21,768 nucleotides of DNA, taken from positions 1 through 21,768 of the forward strand of contig DFWO01000010.1 of the NCBI GenBank assembly GCA_002380945.1, read 5' to 3'. Shown here one piece after another: positions 14,593 to 21,675 of this stretch. This stretch comes from Methylococcaceae bacterium UBA4132 (GTDB lineage Bacteria > Pseudomonadota > Gammaproteobacteria > Methylococcales > Methylomonadaceae). The first letter of the stretch is position 1, and each line of letters begins with the position of its first letter. A program made the translations under genes and the position numbers. The notes below the pieces were generated by a model. It did no database searches. It was not told where the DNA came from and worked only from the letters and a program-made list of their open reading frames with translations.

Positions 14593-17500
14593 ATGCCAAC
14601 TATTTACGACAACATTGAAAACCAACTTGCCAGCGCGTTAAAAGAGTCGTTTGCTTTAGCGTATAAAGCCGATATTTGTGTGGGTTATTTTAATTTACGC
14701 GGTTGGAATCAGTTGGCGGGTTATGTGGATACTTTTAGCGGTGGCGAAGATAATCAATGCCGTTTGATTGTTGGTATGCAAACGCAACCACAGGAATTAA
14801 TCCAACGATATTATAGCCATACTGATAATACCATTGACCATAAAACGGCTTTGTTATTAAAACGCCAATTAGCCGAAGAGTTTAGAAGTCAATTAACACT
14901 GGGTATTCCTAGCAGTAATGATGAGAAAACCTTAAATCAACTCGCACAACAATTAAAAGATGAAAAATTAGTCGTAAAGTTATTTGTCGAATACTCGCTA
15001 CACGCAAAATTATATTTAATTCATCGTTTGGATAAATTTAATCCTGTGTTGAGTTATTTAGGCAGTAGTAATTTAACCTTGGCAGGTTTAGGCAAGCAAG
15101 GCGAATTGAATATTGATGTGCCTGATAAAGATGCCGCTGAAAAATTATGTGACTGGTTTAAAGACCGTTGGGAAACGCGCTATTGCTTGGATATTAGCGC
15201 GGAATTAATTGCTATTATTGAGGAAGGCTGGGCAAAGCCAAAACTGCCGTATTATATTTATTTAAAAATGGCGTATCACTTATCACAAGAGGCGCGAGCG
15301 GGTTTAACTGAATTTAAATTGCCAGTTATTTTCACTCAGGAGTTATTAGATTTTCAGCAAAAAGCGGTATTAATCGCGGCGGAGTATTTGAATAAACGCG
15401 GCGGGGTATTAATTGGTGATGTGGTGGGTTTAGGTAAAACTATGACCGCAACTGCATTGGCTAAATTATTTGAAGATGATTTTTATTTGGAAACGTTAAT
15501 TATTTGTCCAAAAAATTTAACGGGTATGTGGGAGGATTATGTACATCGTTACCGTTTACACGCCAAAGTATTATCTATCAGTAAGGCTAAAGACTTACGC
15601 GATTTGCGCCGTTATCGCTTAGTGATTATTGATGAAAGTCATAATTTACGCAATAACGAAGGCAAGCATTATAAGATCATTGAAGAATATATTAAGCGTA
15701 ATAACAGCAAAGTAATTTTGCTGTCTGCGACTCCTTATAATAAAGGTTATAAAGATTTAGCAGGGCAGTTAGGGTTGTTTATCGACGAGCAGCAAGATTT
15801 AGGTATTAGCCCTGAATGCTATATGAAACAAATCGGTGGTCAGCATGAGTTTACCGCTAAATATCAAGTATCACCGCGTTCGCTTGCCGCTTTTGCTAAA
15901 AGTGATTATGCCGATGATTGGCGTGAATTGATGCGTTTGTATTTGGTGCGCCGTACTCGTGGCTTTATTAAGAAAAATTACGCGCAAGAAGATACCGAAA
16001 AAAACCGCCATTATTTAACGTTTGCGAATGGTAGTCGGCTGTATTTTCCCGAACGGCACGCTAAAAAAGTTGAATATCCGTTTGATGAACACGATAAAAC
16101 CGACCCTTATGCGTTGTTATATTCGGCAAAGGTGGTGGGCTTTATTGATAAGTTATTATTGCCGCGTTATGGGTTGGGTGAGTATTTACTGGAACAGCCG
16201 CCGCGCTTACCCAGCGGCGATGAGCAGAAAATTATTGAAAATCTAACCCGTTCTGGGCAACGCTTAAAAGGCTTTGCAAGAACCAATTTATTTAAGCGTT
16301 TAGAAAGCGGCGGTCATGCGTTTTTGTTGTCGCTGTATCGGCATATCATGCGTAATTATGTTTATATTTACGCGCTACAAAATAATTTAGAAATTCCTAT
16401 TGGTCAGCAGGAAAGTCGTTTATTGGATAGTTTGCTCAGTGACGATGATACCGAGCAGGGCGCGGCGGGTGATTTTAACTTTCATGGGGATACTAAAAAA
16501 TACATTGAGGATGCTAAAAATATTTATCAGTCGTTAGAACGCGCTAAATTCACTTGGATAGGCAGTGATTTGTTTAAAAAATCCTTGAAAGCGGCTTTAA
16601 CGGAAGACAGTGTTAATCTCAATCAAATTTTAAAACTTACTCCAACGTGGCAAGCCGATAAAGACCGTAAATTACAAGCCTTGTATGAGTTAGTAACGGT
16701 TAAACATTCGACGGAAAAATTGCTGATTTTTACCCAATTTTCAGATACCGCGCAGTATTTAGCACAGCAATTAATGTTAAAAGGTGTCGAAAGTATTGCT
16801 TGCGTGACAGGGCAGCATGAAAATCCTACGGTAATCGCGCAACGCTTTAGTCCAAAAAGTAATGACAAAAACATTGCCGAAACAGACGAAATCCGCGTGT
16901 TAATTACGACCGATGTATTAAGCGAAGGGCAGAATTTGCAAGATGCCCATATTGTGGTGAATTATGATTTGCCTTGGGCAATTATTCGTTTGATTCAACG
17001 TGCTGGGCGTGTGGATCGTATCGGACAACAAGCGGACAGTATTTTGTGTTATTCATTTTTACCCGAAGAAGGCATAGAAAACATTATCGCTTTGCGCGAC
17101 CGTTTAATGCAGCGCATTGAACAAAATGCCGATGTTATGGGCAGCGATGAACGCTTTTTTGAAGGCGACCCTGTCAGCATTCATGATTTATACAGCGAAA
17201 ATTCCAGTATTTTGGAAGAGCAAGATGATGAAGAGGTGGATTTGTCATCTTACTCATTTCAAATCTGGAAAAATGCCACCGATGCTAATCCTGCCTTAAA
17301 AACCATCATTCCAAATTTACCCAATGTGGTTTATAGCAGCAAAGCCAGTGAGCAAAAAAATCAAGCGGGCGTAATTGTGTATGCCAAAACACCGTTAAAT
17401 AATGATGTGCTGACATGGTTGAATGATAAAGGCGACATGATTACGCAATCGCAATTCACCATTCTTAAGGCGGCAGCTTGTAGTTTAGAGACACCGATAA

Positions 17501-17904
17501 TTCCCCGCGTTGATCACCATCATGAGCTAGTCGCACAAGCGATAGGGCATATCAAAGAAGCCGACCCCAAAATAGGCGGGCAGTTAGGCAAAGCGAACGG
17601 AGCGCGATACCAAGTCTATCAACGTTTAAATCGACACTATGCGTTAAATAAAAACAGTTTATTTGAAAACCAAGAGCTAAAAAAAGCCATTGATGAACTG
17701 TATCAATACCCATTACAGGAATATGCCAAAGACGTGATTAGTCGGCAATTAAAATTAAGTCTTGATGATGAGGCGTTATCTGAATTAGTGCTGGGGCTAC
17801 GCGAGGAAAACAAGTGTTGCCAAATAGAAATAAAACTATCTGACAATCAAGAGCCTAGCGTTATTTGTTCACTAGGGATTGTTTTCACTGACAATCAAGT
17901 TTAG
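14593..17904 (+). CDS. SF2 (SNF2/RapA-like) helicase with N-terminal phospholipase-D-like domain
   Basis: An 1103-residue protein. The N-terminal domain (about 1-210) is PLD-like: HAKLYLI supplies an HxK pair (H137, K139), followed by YLGSSNLTLAGLGKQGELNI, a typical HKD-nuclease environment. One HKD motif per chain means an active site would need a dimer, as in BfiI/Nuc-type nucleases. The helicase core follows: Walker A GDVVGLGKT (K282), motif II DESH (D347-H350), motif III LLSATPYNK, a LLIFTQFSDTAQYLAQQ start to the second RecA domain, TTDVLSEGQNLQ, and motif VI LIQRAGRVDRIGQ. Its start 9 nt after yoeB places it last in the operon. It is probably the translocase and possibly the nuclease partner of the methylase. 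It is AT-rich like the methylase gene. No DUF1998 or other DISARM hallmarks are visible. Confidence 0.9.
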   Translation: MPTIYDNIENQLASALKESFALAYKADICVGYFNLRGWNQLAGYVDTFSGGEDNQCRLIVGMQTQPQELIQRYYSHTDNTIDHKTALLLKRQLAEEFRSQLTLGIPSSNDEKTLNQLAQQLKDEKLVVKLFVEYSLHAKLYLIHRLDKFNPVLSYLGSSNLTLAGLGKQGELNIDVPDKDAAEKLCDWFKDRWETRYCLDISAELIAIIEEGWAKPKLPYYIYLKMAYHLSQEARAGLTEFKLPVIFTQELLDFQQKAVLIAAEYLNKRGGVLIGDVVGLGKTMTATALAKLFEDDFYLETLIICPKNLTGMWEDYVHRYRLHAKVLSISKAKDLRDLRRYRLVIIDESHNLRNNEGKHYKIIEEYIKRNNSKVILLSATPYNKGYKDLAGQLGLFIDEQQDLGISPECYMKQIGGQHEFTAKYQVSPRSLAAFAKSDYADDWRELMRLYLVRRTRGFIKKNYAQEDTEKNRHYLTFANGSRLYFPERHAKKVEYPFDEHDKTDPYALLYSAKVVGFIDKLLLPRYGLGEYLLEQPPRLPSGDEQKIIENLTRSGQRLKGFARTNLFKRLESGGHAFLLSLYRHIMRNYVYIYALQNNLEIPIGQQESRLLDSLLSDDDTEQGAAGDFNFHGDTKKYIEDAKNIYQSLERAKFTWIGSDLFKKSLKAALTEDSVNLNQILKLTPTWQADKDRKLQALYELVTVKHSTEKLLIFTQFSDTAQYLAQQLMLKGVESIACVTGQHENPTVIAQRFSPKSNDKNIAETDEIRVLITTDVLSEGQNLQDAHIVVNYDLPWAIIRLIQRAGRVDRIGQQADSILCYSFLPEEGIENIIALRDRLMQRIEQNADVMGSDERFFEGDPVSIHDLYSENSSILEEQDDEEVDLSSYSFQIWKNATDANPALKTIIPNLPNVVYSSKASEQKNQAGVIVYAKTPLNNDVLTWLNDKGDMITQSQFTILKAAACSLETPIIPRVDHHHELVAQAIGHIKEADPKIGGQLGKANGARYQVYQRLNRHYALNKNSLFENQELKKAIDELYQYPLQEYAKDVISRQLKLSLDDEALSELVLGLREENKCCQIEIKLSDNQEPSVICSLGIVFTDNQV

Positions 17905-17961
17905 AAAAATGCAGCGGTGATGATTGGTAAACACAACAGCGTACAAACTTAAGTGGGTATC

Positions 17962-18068
17962 TAATAAATCATAACAGCTATTCAAAATCATGAGCGAGTT
18001 CCGCAAAACCGCTCAGTTCCTGTTGCAGATTGGCTTGTAACACCCATGCTCCAATATCTATACGCACA
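17962..18068. repeat. Right flanking direct repeat: atpF 3' end plus decayed atpA start
   Basis: This is the partner of 10204-10296. Blocks: TAATAAATC (17962-17970), TATTCAAAATCATG (17979-17992), AGTTCCT (18015-18021) and CTTGTAACACCC (18034-18045). Here the atpF part is intact and coding. Downstream of its stop, the minus strand from 17991 still reads ATGATTTTGAAT... and would encode MILNSCYDLLDTHLS, a recognisable but decayed copy of the true alpha start MILNNAFDLLNQQ. The two flanks are therefore reciprocal: each keeps one gene intact and a fossil of the other. Confidence 0.8.
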
Positions 18069-18727
18069 CCCGCAATCAATGCCGCATCTTGCTGATATTG
18101 AAAAGACAACGACTGTGAAATCAGCGCGGTAAAACCTGCTTCTAATTGCTGTTGCAAAACGGGAGTAATGGGATACGCGGTAGTGATTTGAATGTTGACG
18201 GCTTGTTGGTTTGCCTTCAATTGTAAGCACAACTGATTCGCTTCGGGTAAGGTTCTCAACTGCTCAAGCAGCAAATTAATTAAATGGGCTTCCAGTTCAG
18301 GACTGGCAGTTTGTTGTAGTAATAATCCCGCAAAACGCGCCCCATTTTTTAATGCCAGTTGCTCAGCGTGTTGTTGCAATTCTTGTTGTTGACGGTTTAA
18401 AGTCACCGCGTGTTTTTGTCGCTCCGCTGCCAATTCGTGCTGGAGTTTATCCAACTGCACACTACGCTCAGCGTCCATTTGCTGATGCAAAGCAAGCAAA
18501 GCTGTTTGTTTTTCCTGTTCCCACAGCTTTTGCCGATTTTCATAAAGTTCGCGCTGTTGTTCCGCTTCTAACTTTACCGATTGCGCTTCAGCCAGCGACT
18601 GTTCGATGTGTTGTTTACGCTTGGCAATGCTGTCCAGCAACGGCTTATAAAATAGCCGTTGTAAAATCCAGATTAACACCAAAAAATTGATGATTTCCAG
18701 AATAAAAGTTGAGATGTTAAATTCCAT
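17978..18727 (-). CDS. atpF: N-type F1Fo ATPase b subunit with delta-like C-terminal domain
   Basis: A 249-residue protein, much longer than a normal b subunit (about 156). The N-terminal membrane helix (residues about 5-27, FILEIINFLVLIWILQRLFY) is followed by a long charged coiled coil (about 30-145) that forms the peripheral stalk. The C-terminal third carries delta-like features such as DAALIAGVRIDIGAWVLQANL. A b-delta fusion and the lack of a separate delta gene are hallmarks of N-ATPases. The ATG at 18727 is 7 nt after the atpE stop; the longer upstream frame overlaps atpE and is not used. The gene ends ...HDFE-TAG where it would normally overlap the atpA ATG, but the helicase gene on the opposite strand follows instead. 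Confidence 0.9.
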   Translation of the reverse strand: MEFNISTFILEIINFLVLIWILQRLFYKPLLDSIAKRKQHIEQSLAEAQSVKLEAEQQRELYENRQKLWEQEKQTALLALHQQMDAERSVQLDKLQHELAAERQKHAVTLNRQQQELQQHAEQLALKNGARFAGLLLQQTASPELEAHLINLLLEQLRTLPEANQLCLQLKANQQAVNIQITTAYPITPVLQQQLEAGFTALISQSLSFQYQQDAALIAGVRIDIGAWVLQANLQQELSGFAELAHDFE

Positions 18728-18734
18728 GTGCGGC

Positions 18735-19001
18735 TTATTTAATGATGTATTCAAGCAGCGGATTTTTAAATAAAACAATCAAGATAATCACCAGACAGTA
18801 AATCGCCAATGATTCAATCATCGCTAAACCGATAAATAAGGTGCGCATAATCGAACGTTCGGATTCAGGTTGTCTTGCCAATGCCTCCAACGCACTGGTA
18901 ATCGCCTTGCCCATTGCCAACGCAGGCATCATCACGCCCAAGGCAATGCCAATCACAGCCGCGACACTAGAACCTAAAACGATTAATGCAATATCACTCA
19001 T
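18735..19001 (-). CDS. atpE: N-type F1Fo ATPase c subunit
   Basis: An 88-residue rotor-ring protein with two membrane helices joined by the polar loop ARQPESE (residues 42-48). The ATG at 19001 follows AGGAG at good spacing; the longer frame upstream is rejected. The second helix carries the ion-binding carboxylate E63 in GLAMIESLAIY, with S64 beside it; IES-AIY is characteristic of N-ATPase c subunits. The first helix reads MMPALAMGKAITSAL. In the N-ATPase c subunits I remember, this stretch is PALGEGRA with a second Glu; here M30 occupies that position. It is the first remaining ATPase gene; the usual upstream a, R, Q, epsilon and beta genes are not present. Confidence 0.92.
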   Translation of the reverse strand: MSDIALIVLGSSVAAVIGIALGVMMPALAMGKAITSALEALARQPESERSIMRTLFIGLAMIESLAIYCLVIILIVLFKNPLLEYIIK

Positions 19002-19035
19002 AAATGACTCCTGTGAATTGTTGGGATTTTCTGCC

Positions 19036-19983
19036 TTACACGTTAAAAAGATTAGAGCATTTTTTTCTAGCTGCGGTCGGTGCATAGATAAAGTCATTAT
19101 ATTCAACAAGTTCATTTCCAGTCGTGTCGTAAAGTTTTTCTTTTTCCATTGCCCAACGTTTTTCAAAATAATCAACAAACAGGTCGGCTATATTCCAATG
19201 ATCTGATTCAAACGAAGTCAGATTGTTAAGTTTAAGTTCTGTTTCCCAATGCAGATAAGGCATTTTTGAAACAGGTTCGCTCAAATAATAGCTGTTATAA
19301 ACGTCCACTTTCTTGGATTCATTATGGATAATAATAAACAGCGGAATACAGGGTAAGCCGTCGTAGACAAAAACGCCCAACGAACCAGTAATCGTTTCGT
19401 CTATGCGACTAATCACATCTTCCAGTGAAATTTTAAATAATTTGGAGTATTCACTGAATTCGTGTGGATTAAATCCAGTTGTTTCTGTTGCACGCAATTC
19501 ACCGATGCGACAATCGGCTTTTAAAATCAGCATTCTGAAATGTACGCCATTTTTTATTGCATTTTCCAGCTCTCGTGATTTGTTTTTAAATCTAGGATCG
19601 AAGGTAATAAGCCAATAGACAGAATCGCCTGATTTTAACCCTTGCATTATTTGGCTGAAATCGAATTCTTTATTGGTAATGCCAGAAAATCCTCTTTTAA
19701 TGGAATTCAGCAAAATACCATCGACGTACTTGGCAAGCGTCTCACGCAAACTGATTTCGGACTCTTTATGTTCTTCAGCCGCAATAAACCAGTGATGAAA
19801 ATAACCGACTGATATGATAACGGAGACGAACAAACCAAATTCCGAAATAATTTTGAACATCCATTCATGTTCCTGATAAGCAGGATTATGTGCCAGCTCT
19901 TCAAAAAGCTTATAAACAGTAAATCCGCCGAAAATCAGCACCAAGACTAAAAGCCATTTGAGTTTTTTGGTGGTGTTGAGCAT
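19036..19983 (-). CDS. Unrecognised inner-membrane protein with two TM helices and a large cytosolic domain
   Basis: A 315-residue protein from the ATG at 19983, which follows AGGTG at 7 nt; a GTG three codons upstream is less likely. Residues about 7-27 (KLKWLLVLVLIFGGFTVYKL) and about 43-65 (ISEFGLFVSVIISVGYFHHW) are membrane helices. The remaining 250 residues form a soluble mixed alpha/beta domain with segments SVYWLITFDPRFKN, FRMLILKADC, GSLGVFVYDGLPCIPLFIII and YFEKRW. The alternation of short hydrophobic strands resembles PLD-like or TIR-adjacent sensor domains, but no HKD or other catalytic motif was found. It lies 34 bp upstream of atpE on the same strand, exactly where atpB (subunit a) is expected in an N-ATPase operon, yet it is clearly not subunit a. 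No function is assigned. Confidence 0.7.
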   Translation of the reverse strand: MLNTTKKLKWLLVLVLIFGGFTVYKLFEELAHNPAYQEHEWMFKIISEFGLFVSVIISVGYFHHWFIAAEEHKESEISLRETLAKYVDGILLNSIKRGFSGITNKEFDFSQIMQGLKSGDSVYWLITFDPRFKNKSRELENAIKNGVHFRMLILKADCRIGELRATETTGFNPHEFSEYSKLFKISLEDVISRIDETITGSLGVFVYDGLPCIPLFIIIHNESKKVDVYNSYYLSEPVSKMPYLHWETELKLNNLTSFESDHWNIADLFVDYFEKRWAMEKEKLYDTTGNELVEYNDFIYAPTAARKKCSNLFNV

Positions 19984-20055
19984 GGGTGGCACCTATTGTT
20001 GTCAGGGTAAGTATTGTGTGCTGGTCATGCGTCGCAAAATGAATCAGCAAGTTTC

Positions 20056-20085
20056 CTCGTTCCCACGCGGCGCGATGGGAACGAG
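20056..20085. repeat. Perfect 10-bp inverted repeat downstream of the aldolase gene
   Basis: CTCGTTCCCA and TGGGAACGAG flank a 10-nt GC-rich loop. CTCGTTCCCACGC...GTGGGAACGAG is a dispersed palindrome I recall from many proteobacterial genomes. It lies just after the fba stop. No T-run follows on the minus strand, so a simple terminator role is not supported. Confidence 0.65.
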
Positions 20086-20090
20086 AGCAT

Positions 20091-21113
20091 TTAAGTATTT
20101 TCCATATCCACAACATAACTACCACATTGCGCCGCACCATTCAGTTTAGCGCGTTTAAACAACGCTGCTTGAGCCACTGCAACATTCTCAGACTTTCCTG
20201 CCCAACTCTGCATGACAGGTTGTTGTAAGGCGCGGGCATAAGAAAAACTCAATAGCCAAGGCGCGTTTCCTGCTAGCGCATTGATGGCATTCAAATTAGC
20301 AGTTGCTTCCTCTGGCGTTTGTCCGCCAGACAAAAAATTAATACTCGGTACCGCCGCAGGTACAGTGCGTCTTAATTCCTTTAAGGTTTTCTCGGCGATT
20401 TCTTCGGCTGTGGCTTTAACAGGATGGTCTTTGCCCTGAATCACCATGCTGGGTTTAAGCAGCATACATTCAAAGATTACGCCATGACGATACAAAGCGT
20501 GAAACACCGCGTGTTGTACCGCTTCAATCACTTCATAACAGCGATCTATACTGTGGTCGCCATCAAGTAATACTTCGGGTTCAACAATCGGTACGATACC
20601 CACAGACTGACAAATCGCCGCATAACGCGCCAAGGTTTCGGCATTGGCTTTTATACCTAACGCTGTCGGATTCGTCGCGCTGATGTTATAAACTTCACGC
20701 CATTTTGCAAAGCGTGCGCCTTGTTGTTTATAGCCTGCCAATCTGTCCGCCAAACCGTCCAAGCCTTGTGTGATATTATCGCCCGTTGCTCCAGCTAACG
20801 GCAGAAAACCTTTATCGACTTTAATGCCCACCACTATGCCTTGTTGCGCAGCAAGTTGTGGTAGCGGTATGTCAGCGTCAGTGGTTTGCGTTAAGGTTTC
20901 TTCAAATAAAATAACCCCGCTAATGTAATCGCCAAGCTGCGGTGTCGCCAGTAGTAACGAACGGTAAGCCCGCCGATTTTCCTCGGTCGGTTCAACATTA
21001 ATGGCTTTGAAACGTTTAATAATGGTTGGACTGCTTTCGTCTGCGGCAAGTATGCCTTTTCCTTTGACGACAAGATCAGAAATTGTGGACTGTAATTCAT
21101 CTTGAGTGTTCAT
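20091..21113 (-). CDS. Class I fructose-bisphosphate aldolase
   Basis: A 340-residue enzyme of the eukaryote-like class I family. It cleaves or forms fructose 1,6-bisphosphate from dihydroxyacetone phosphate and glyceraldehyde 3-phosphate without a metal. Seen: GKGILAADES near the N-terminus, TEENRRAYRSLL, GIKVDKG, GARFAKWREVYNI, VPIVEPEVLLDGDH, the Schiff-base lysine K220 in LLKPSMVIQGK, FLSGGQTPEEAT and a WLLSFSYARALQ segment. The position of muscle K146 is Asn (VYNI), as in other bacterial members. The C-terminus is shorter than in animals. The ATG at 21113 follows GGGGGAAA. It completes the sugar-phosphate set in the window with pfkA and ppsA. It lies upstream of the unrecognised membrane gene on the same strand, 107 bp apart. 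Confidence 0.94.
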   Translation of the reverse strand: MNTQDELQSTISDLVVKGKGILAADESSPTIIKRFKAINVEPTEENRRAYRSLLLATPQLGDYISGVILFEETLTQTTDADIPLPQLAAQQGIVVGIKVDKGFLPLAGATGDNITQGLDGLADRLAGYKQQGARFAKWREVYNISATNPTALGIKANAETLARYAAICQSVGIVPIVEPEVLLDGDHSIDRCYEVIEAVQHAVFHALYRHGVIFECMLLKPSMVIQGKDHPVKATAEEIAEKTLKELRRTVPAAVPSINFLSGGQTPEEATANLNAINALAGNAPWLLSFSYARALQQPVMQSWAGKSENVAVAQAALFKRAKLNGAAQCGSYVVDMENT

Positions 21114-21220
21114 AGAATTTCCCCCATTAACGACAGTGTGTTATTGAAAACTACGAGCGTGAATCTAGCATAATTTAGAGTGTGGTATGAATAGTTTTTA
21201 CAGCGGTGCTAACGATAAAA

Positions 21221-21375
21221 ACGTGTAGGCTAGGATGAGGAACGAACCCCAGCAAGCGATGAGGCAATGCATAGAGTCAATACAACCAACCTTAGATTGG
21301 ATAATTATGTGTGATTGATGAGTAGCGAGTATCTGAAAATGTTGGGGTTCGCTTGAGGCTCACCCCAACGTACAT
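21221..21375. repeat. Composite dispersed repeat (MITE/REP-like) upstream of the aldolase gene
   Basis: The stretch 21114-21456 holds no gene beyond the aldolase leader. It contains a roughly 150-bp element with imperfect inverted ends: GTAGGC..GAGGAACGAACCCCAGCA (about 21225-21254) and TGTTGGGGTTCGCTTGAGGC (about 21340-21359) followed by CACCCCAACGTAC. The inner arms GTTGGGG (21341-21347) and CCCCAAC (21363-21369) also form a hairpin. It resembles a widespread dispersed repeat of the GTAGG(T/C)TGGG...CCCAACCTAC type. The middle part is AT-rich and non-coding. The true ends are approximate. Confidence 0.6.
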
Positions 21376-21456
21376 GGTGATGATTTTTCATATTTGCAGT
21401 GAGTAGGCTATAGTTGATAACACCGAATCAGCCTATCCATCACAGAAGGAAAAACC

Positions 21457-21630
21457 ATGACGATAACCTGTCCAAAATGCAATCACACCGCCAATGATAC
21501 CGATGAATACGGCGCACCTGTCACCAGTTGCCCTAAATGTGGAATTATTTATGCCTGGTATAATCCAAACGGTGTGAGACCTGATACAAAAATAACTAAA
21601 CAACCACCAGCTAAAAGCTGGTGGGTTTGA
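21457..21630 (+). CDS. Small zinc-ribbon protein, probably truncated by an IS end
   Basis: A 57-residue protein with an AGAAGGA ribosome-binding site 7 nt before the ATG. Two CxxC knuckles, C5-P-K-C8 and C25-P-K-C28, form a zinc ribbon, with GIIYAWYNP after the second pair. The last nine residues (QPPAKSWWV) are encoded by a perfect hairpin (21604-21624) that looks like the right end of an IS200/IS605-type element. The native gene was therefore probably longer and the present C-terminus is read from the mobile element. Related small zinc-ribbon proteins continue with further domains or TM helices. Function is unknown. Confidence 0.65.
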   Translation: MTITCPKCNHTANDTDEYGAPVTSCPKCGIIYAWYNPNGVRPDTKITKQPPAKSWWV

Positions 21631-21674
21631 GTTACGGACTGGAAGTCCAGATACGCGTCGGCTAAACGACGCGT
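21602..21674 (-). mobile_element. Right end of an IS200/IS605-like element
   Basis: Read on the minus strand, three stem-loops follow one another: ACGCGTCG/CGACGCGT (8-bp stem, 21653-21674), a CTGGA/TCCAG stem (21639-21650) and the terminal CCACCAGCT/AGCTGGTGG (9-bp stem, 3-nt loop, 21604-21624), with CTCAAACCCACC between the last two. This TATCTGGACTTCCAGTCCG...CTCAAACCCACCAGC pattern resembles right ends of IS200/IS605 elements as I remember them. The rest of the element extends past the window. Confidence 0.55.
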
Positions 21675-21675
21675 C

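Noticed and set aside
10312..17904. DISARM or BREX assignment
   Set aside because: No DUF1998 gene, PglZ, BrxC, BrxL or separate PLD gene is present; the PLD domain is fused to the helicase, so only a general methylase-helicase call is supported.
17978..18230. Overlapping minus-strand frame inside atpF (80 aa)
   Set aside because: A shadow of atpF in another frame, with no ribosome-binding site and no recognisable protein.
19910..20149. Small frames across the aldolase/membrane-protein gap on both strands
   Set aside because: They run through a palindromic repeat and the ends of the neighbouring genes, without start signals or recognisable content.
20680..20700. Aldolase has Asn where muscle aldolase has catalytic Lys146
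   Set aside because: Bacterial class I aldolases of this type generally read VINI or VYNI at this site, so it is not an anomaly.
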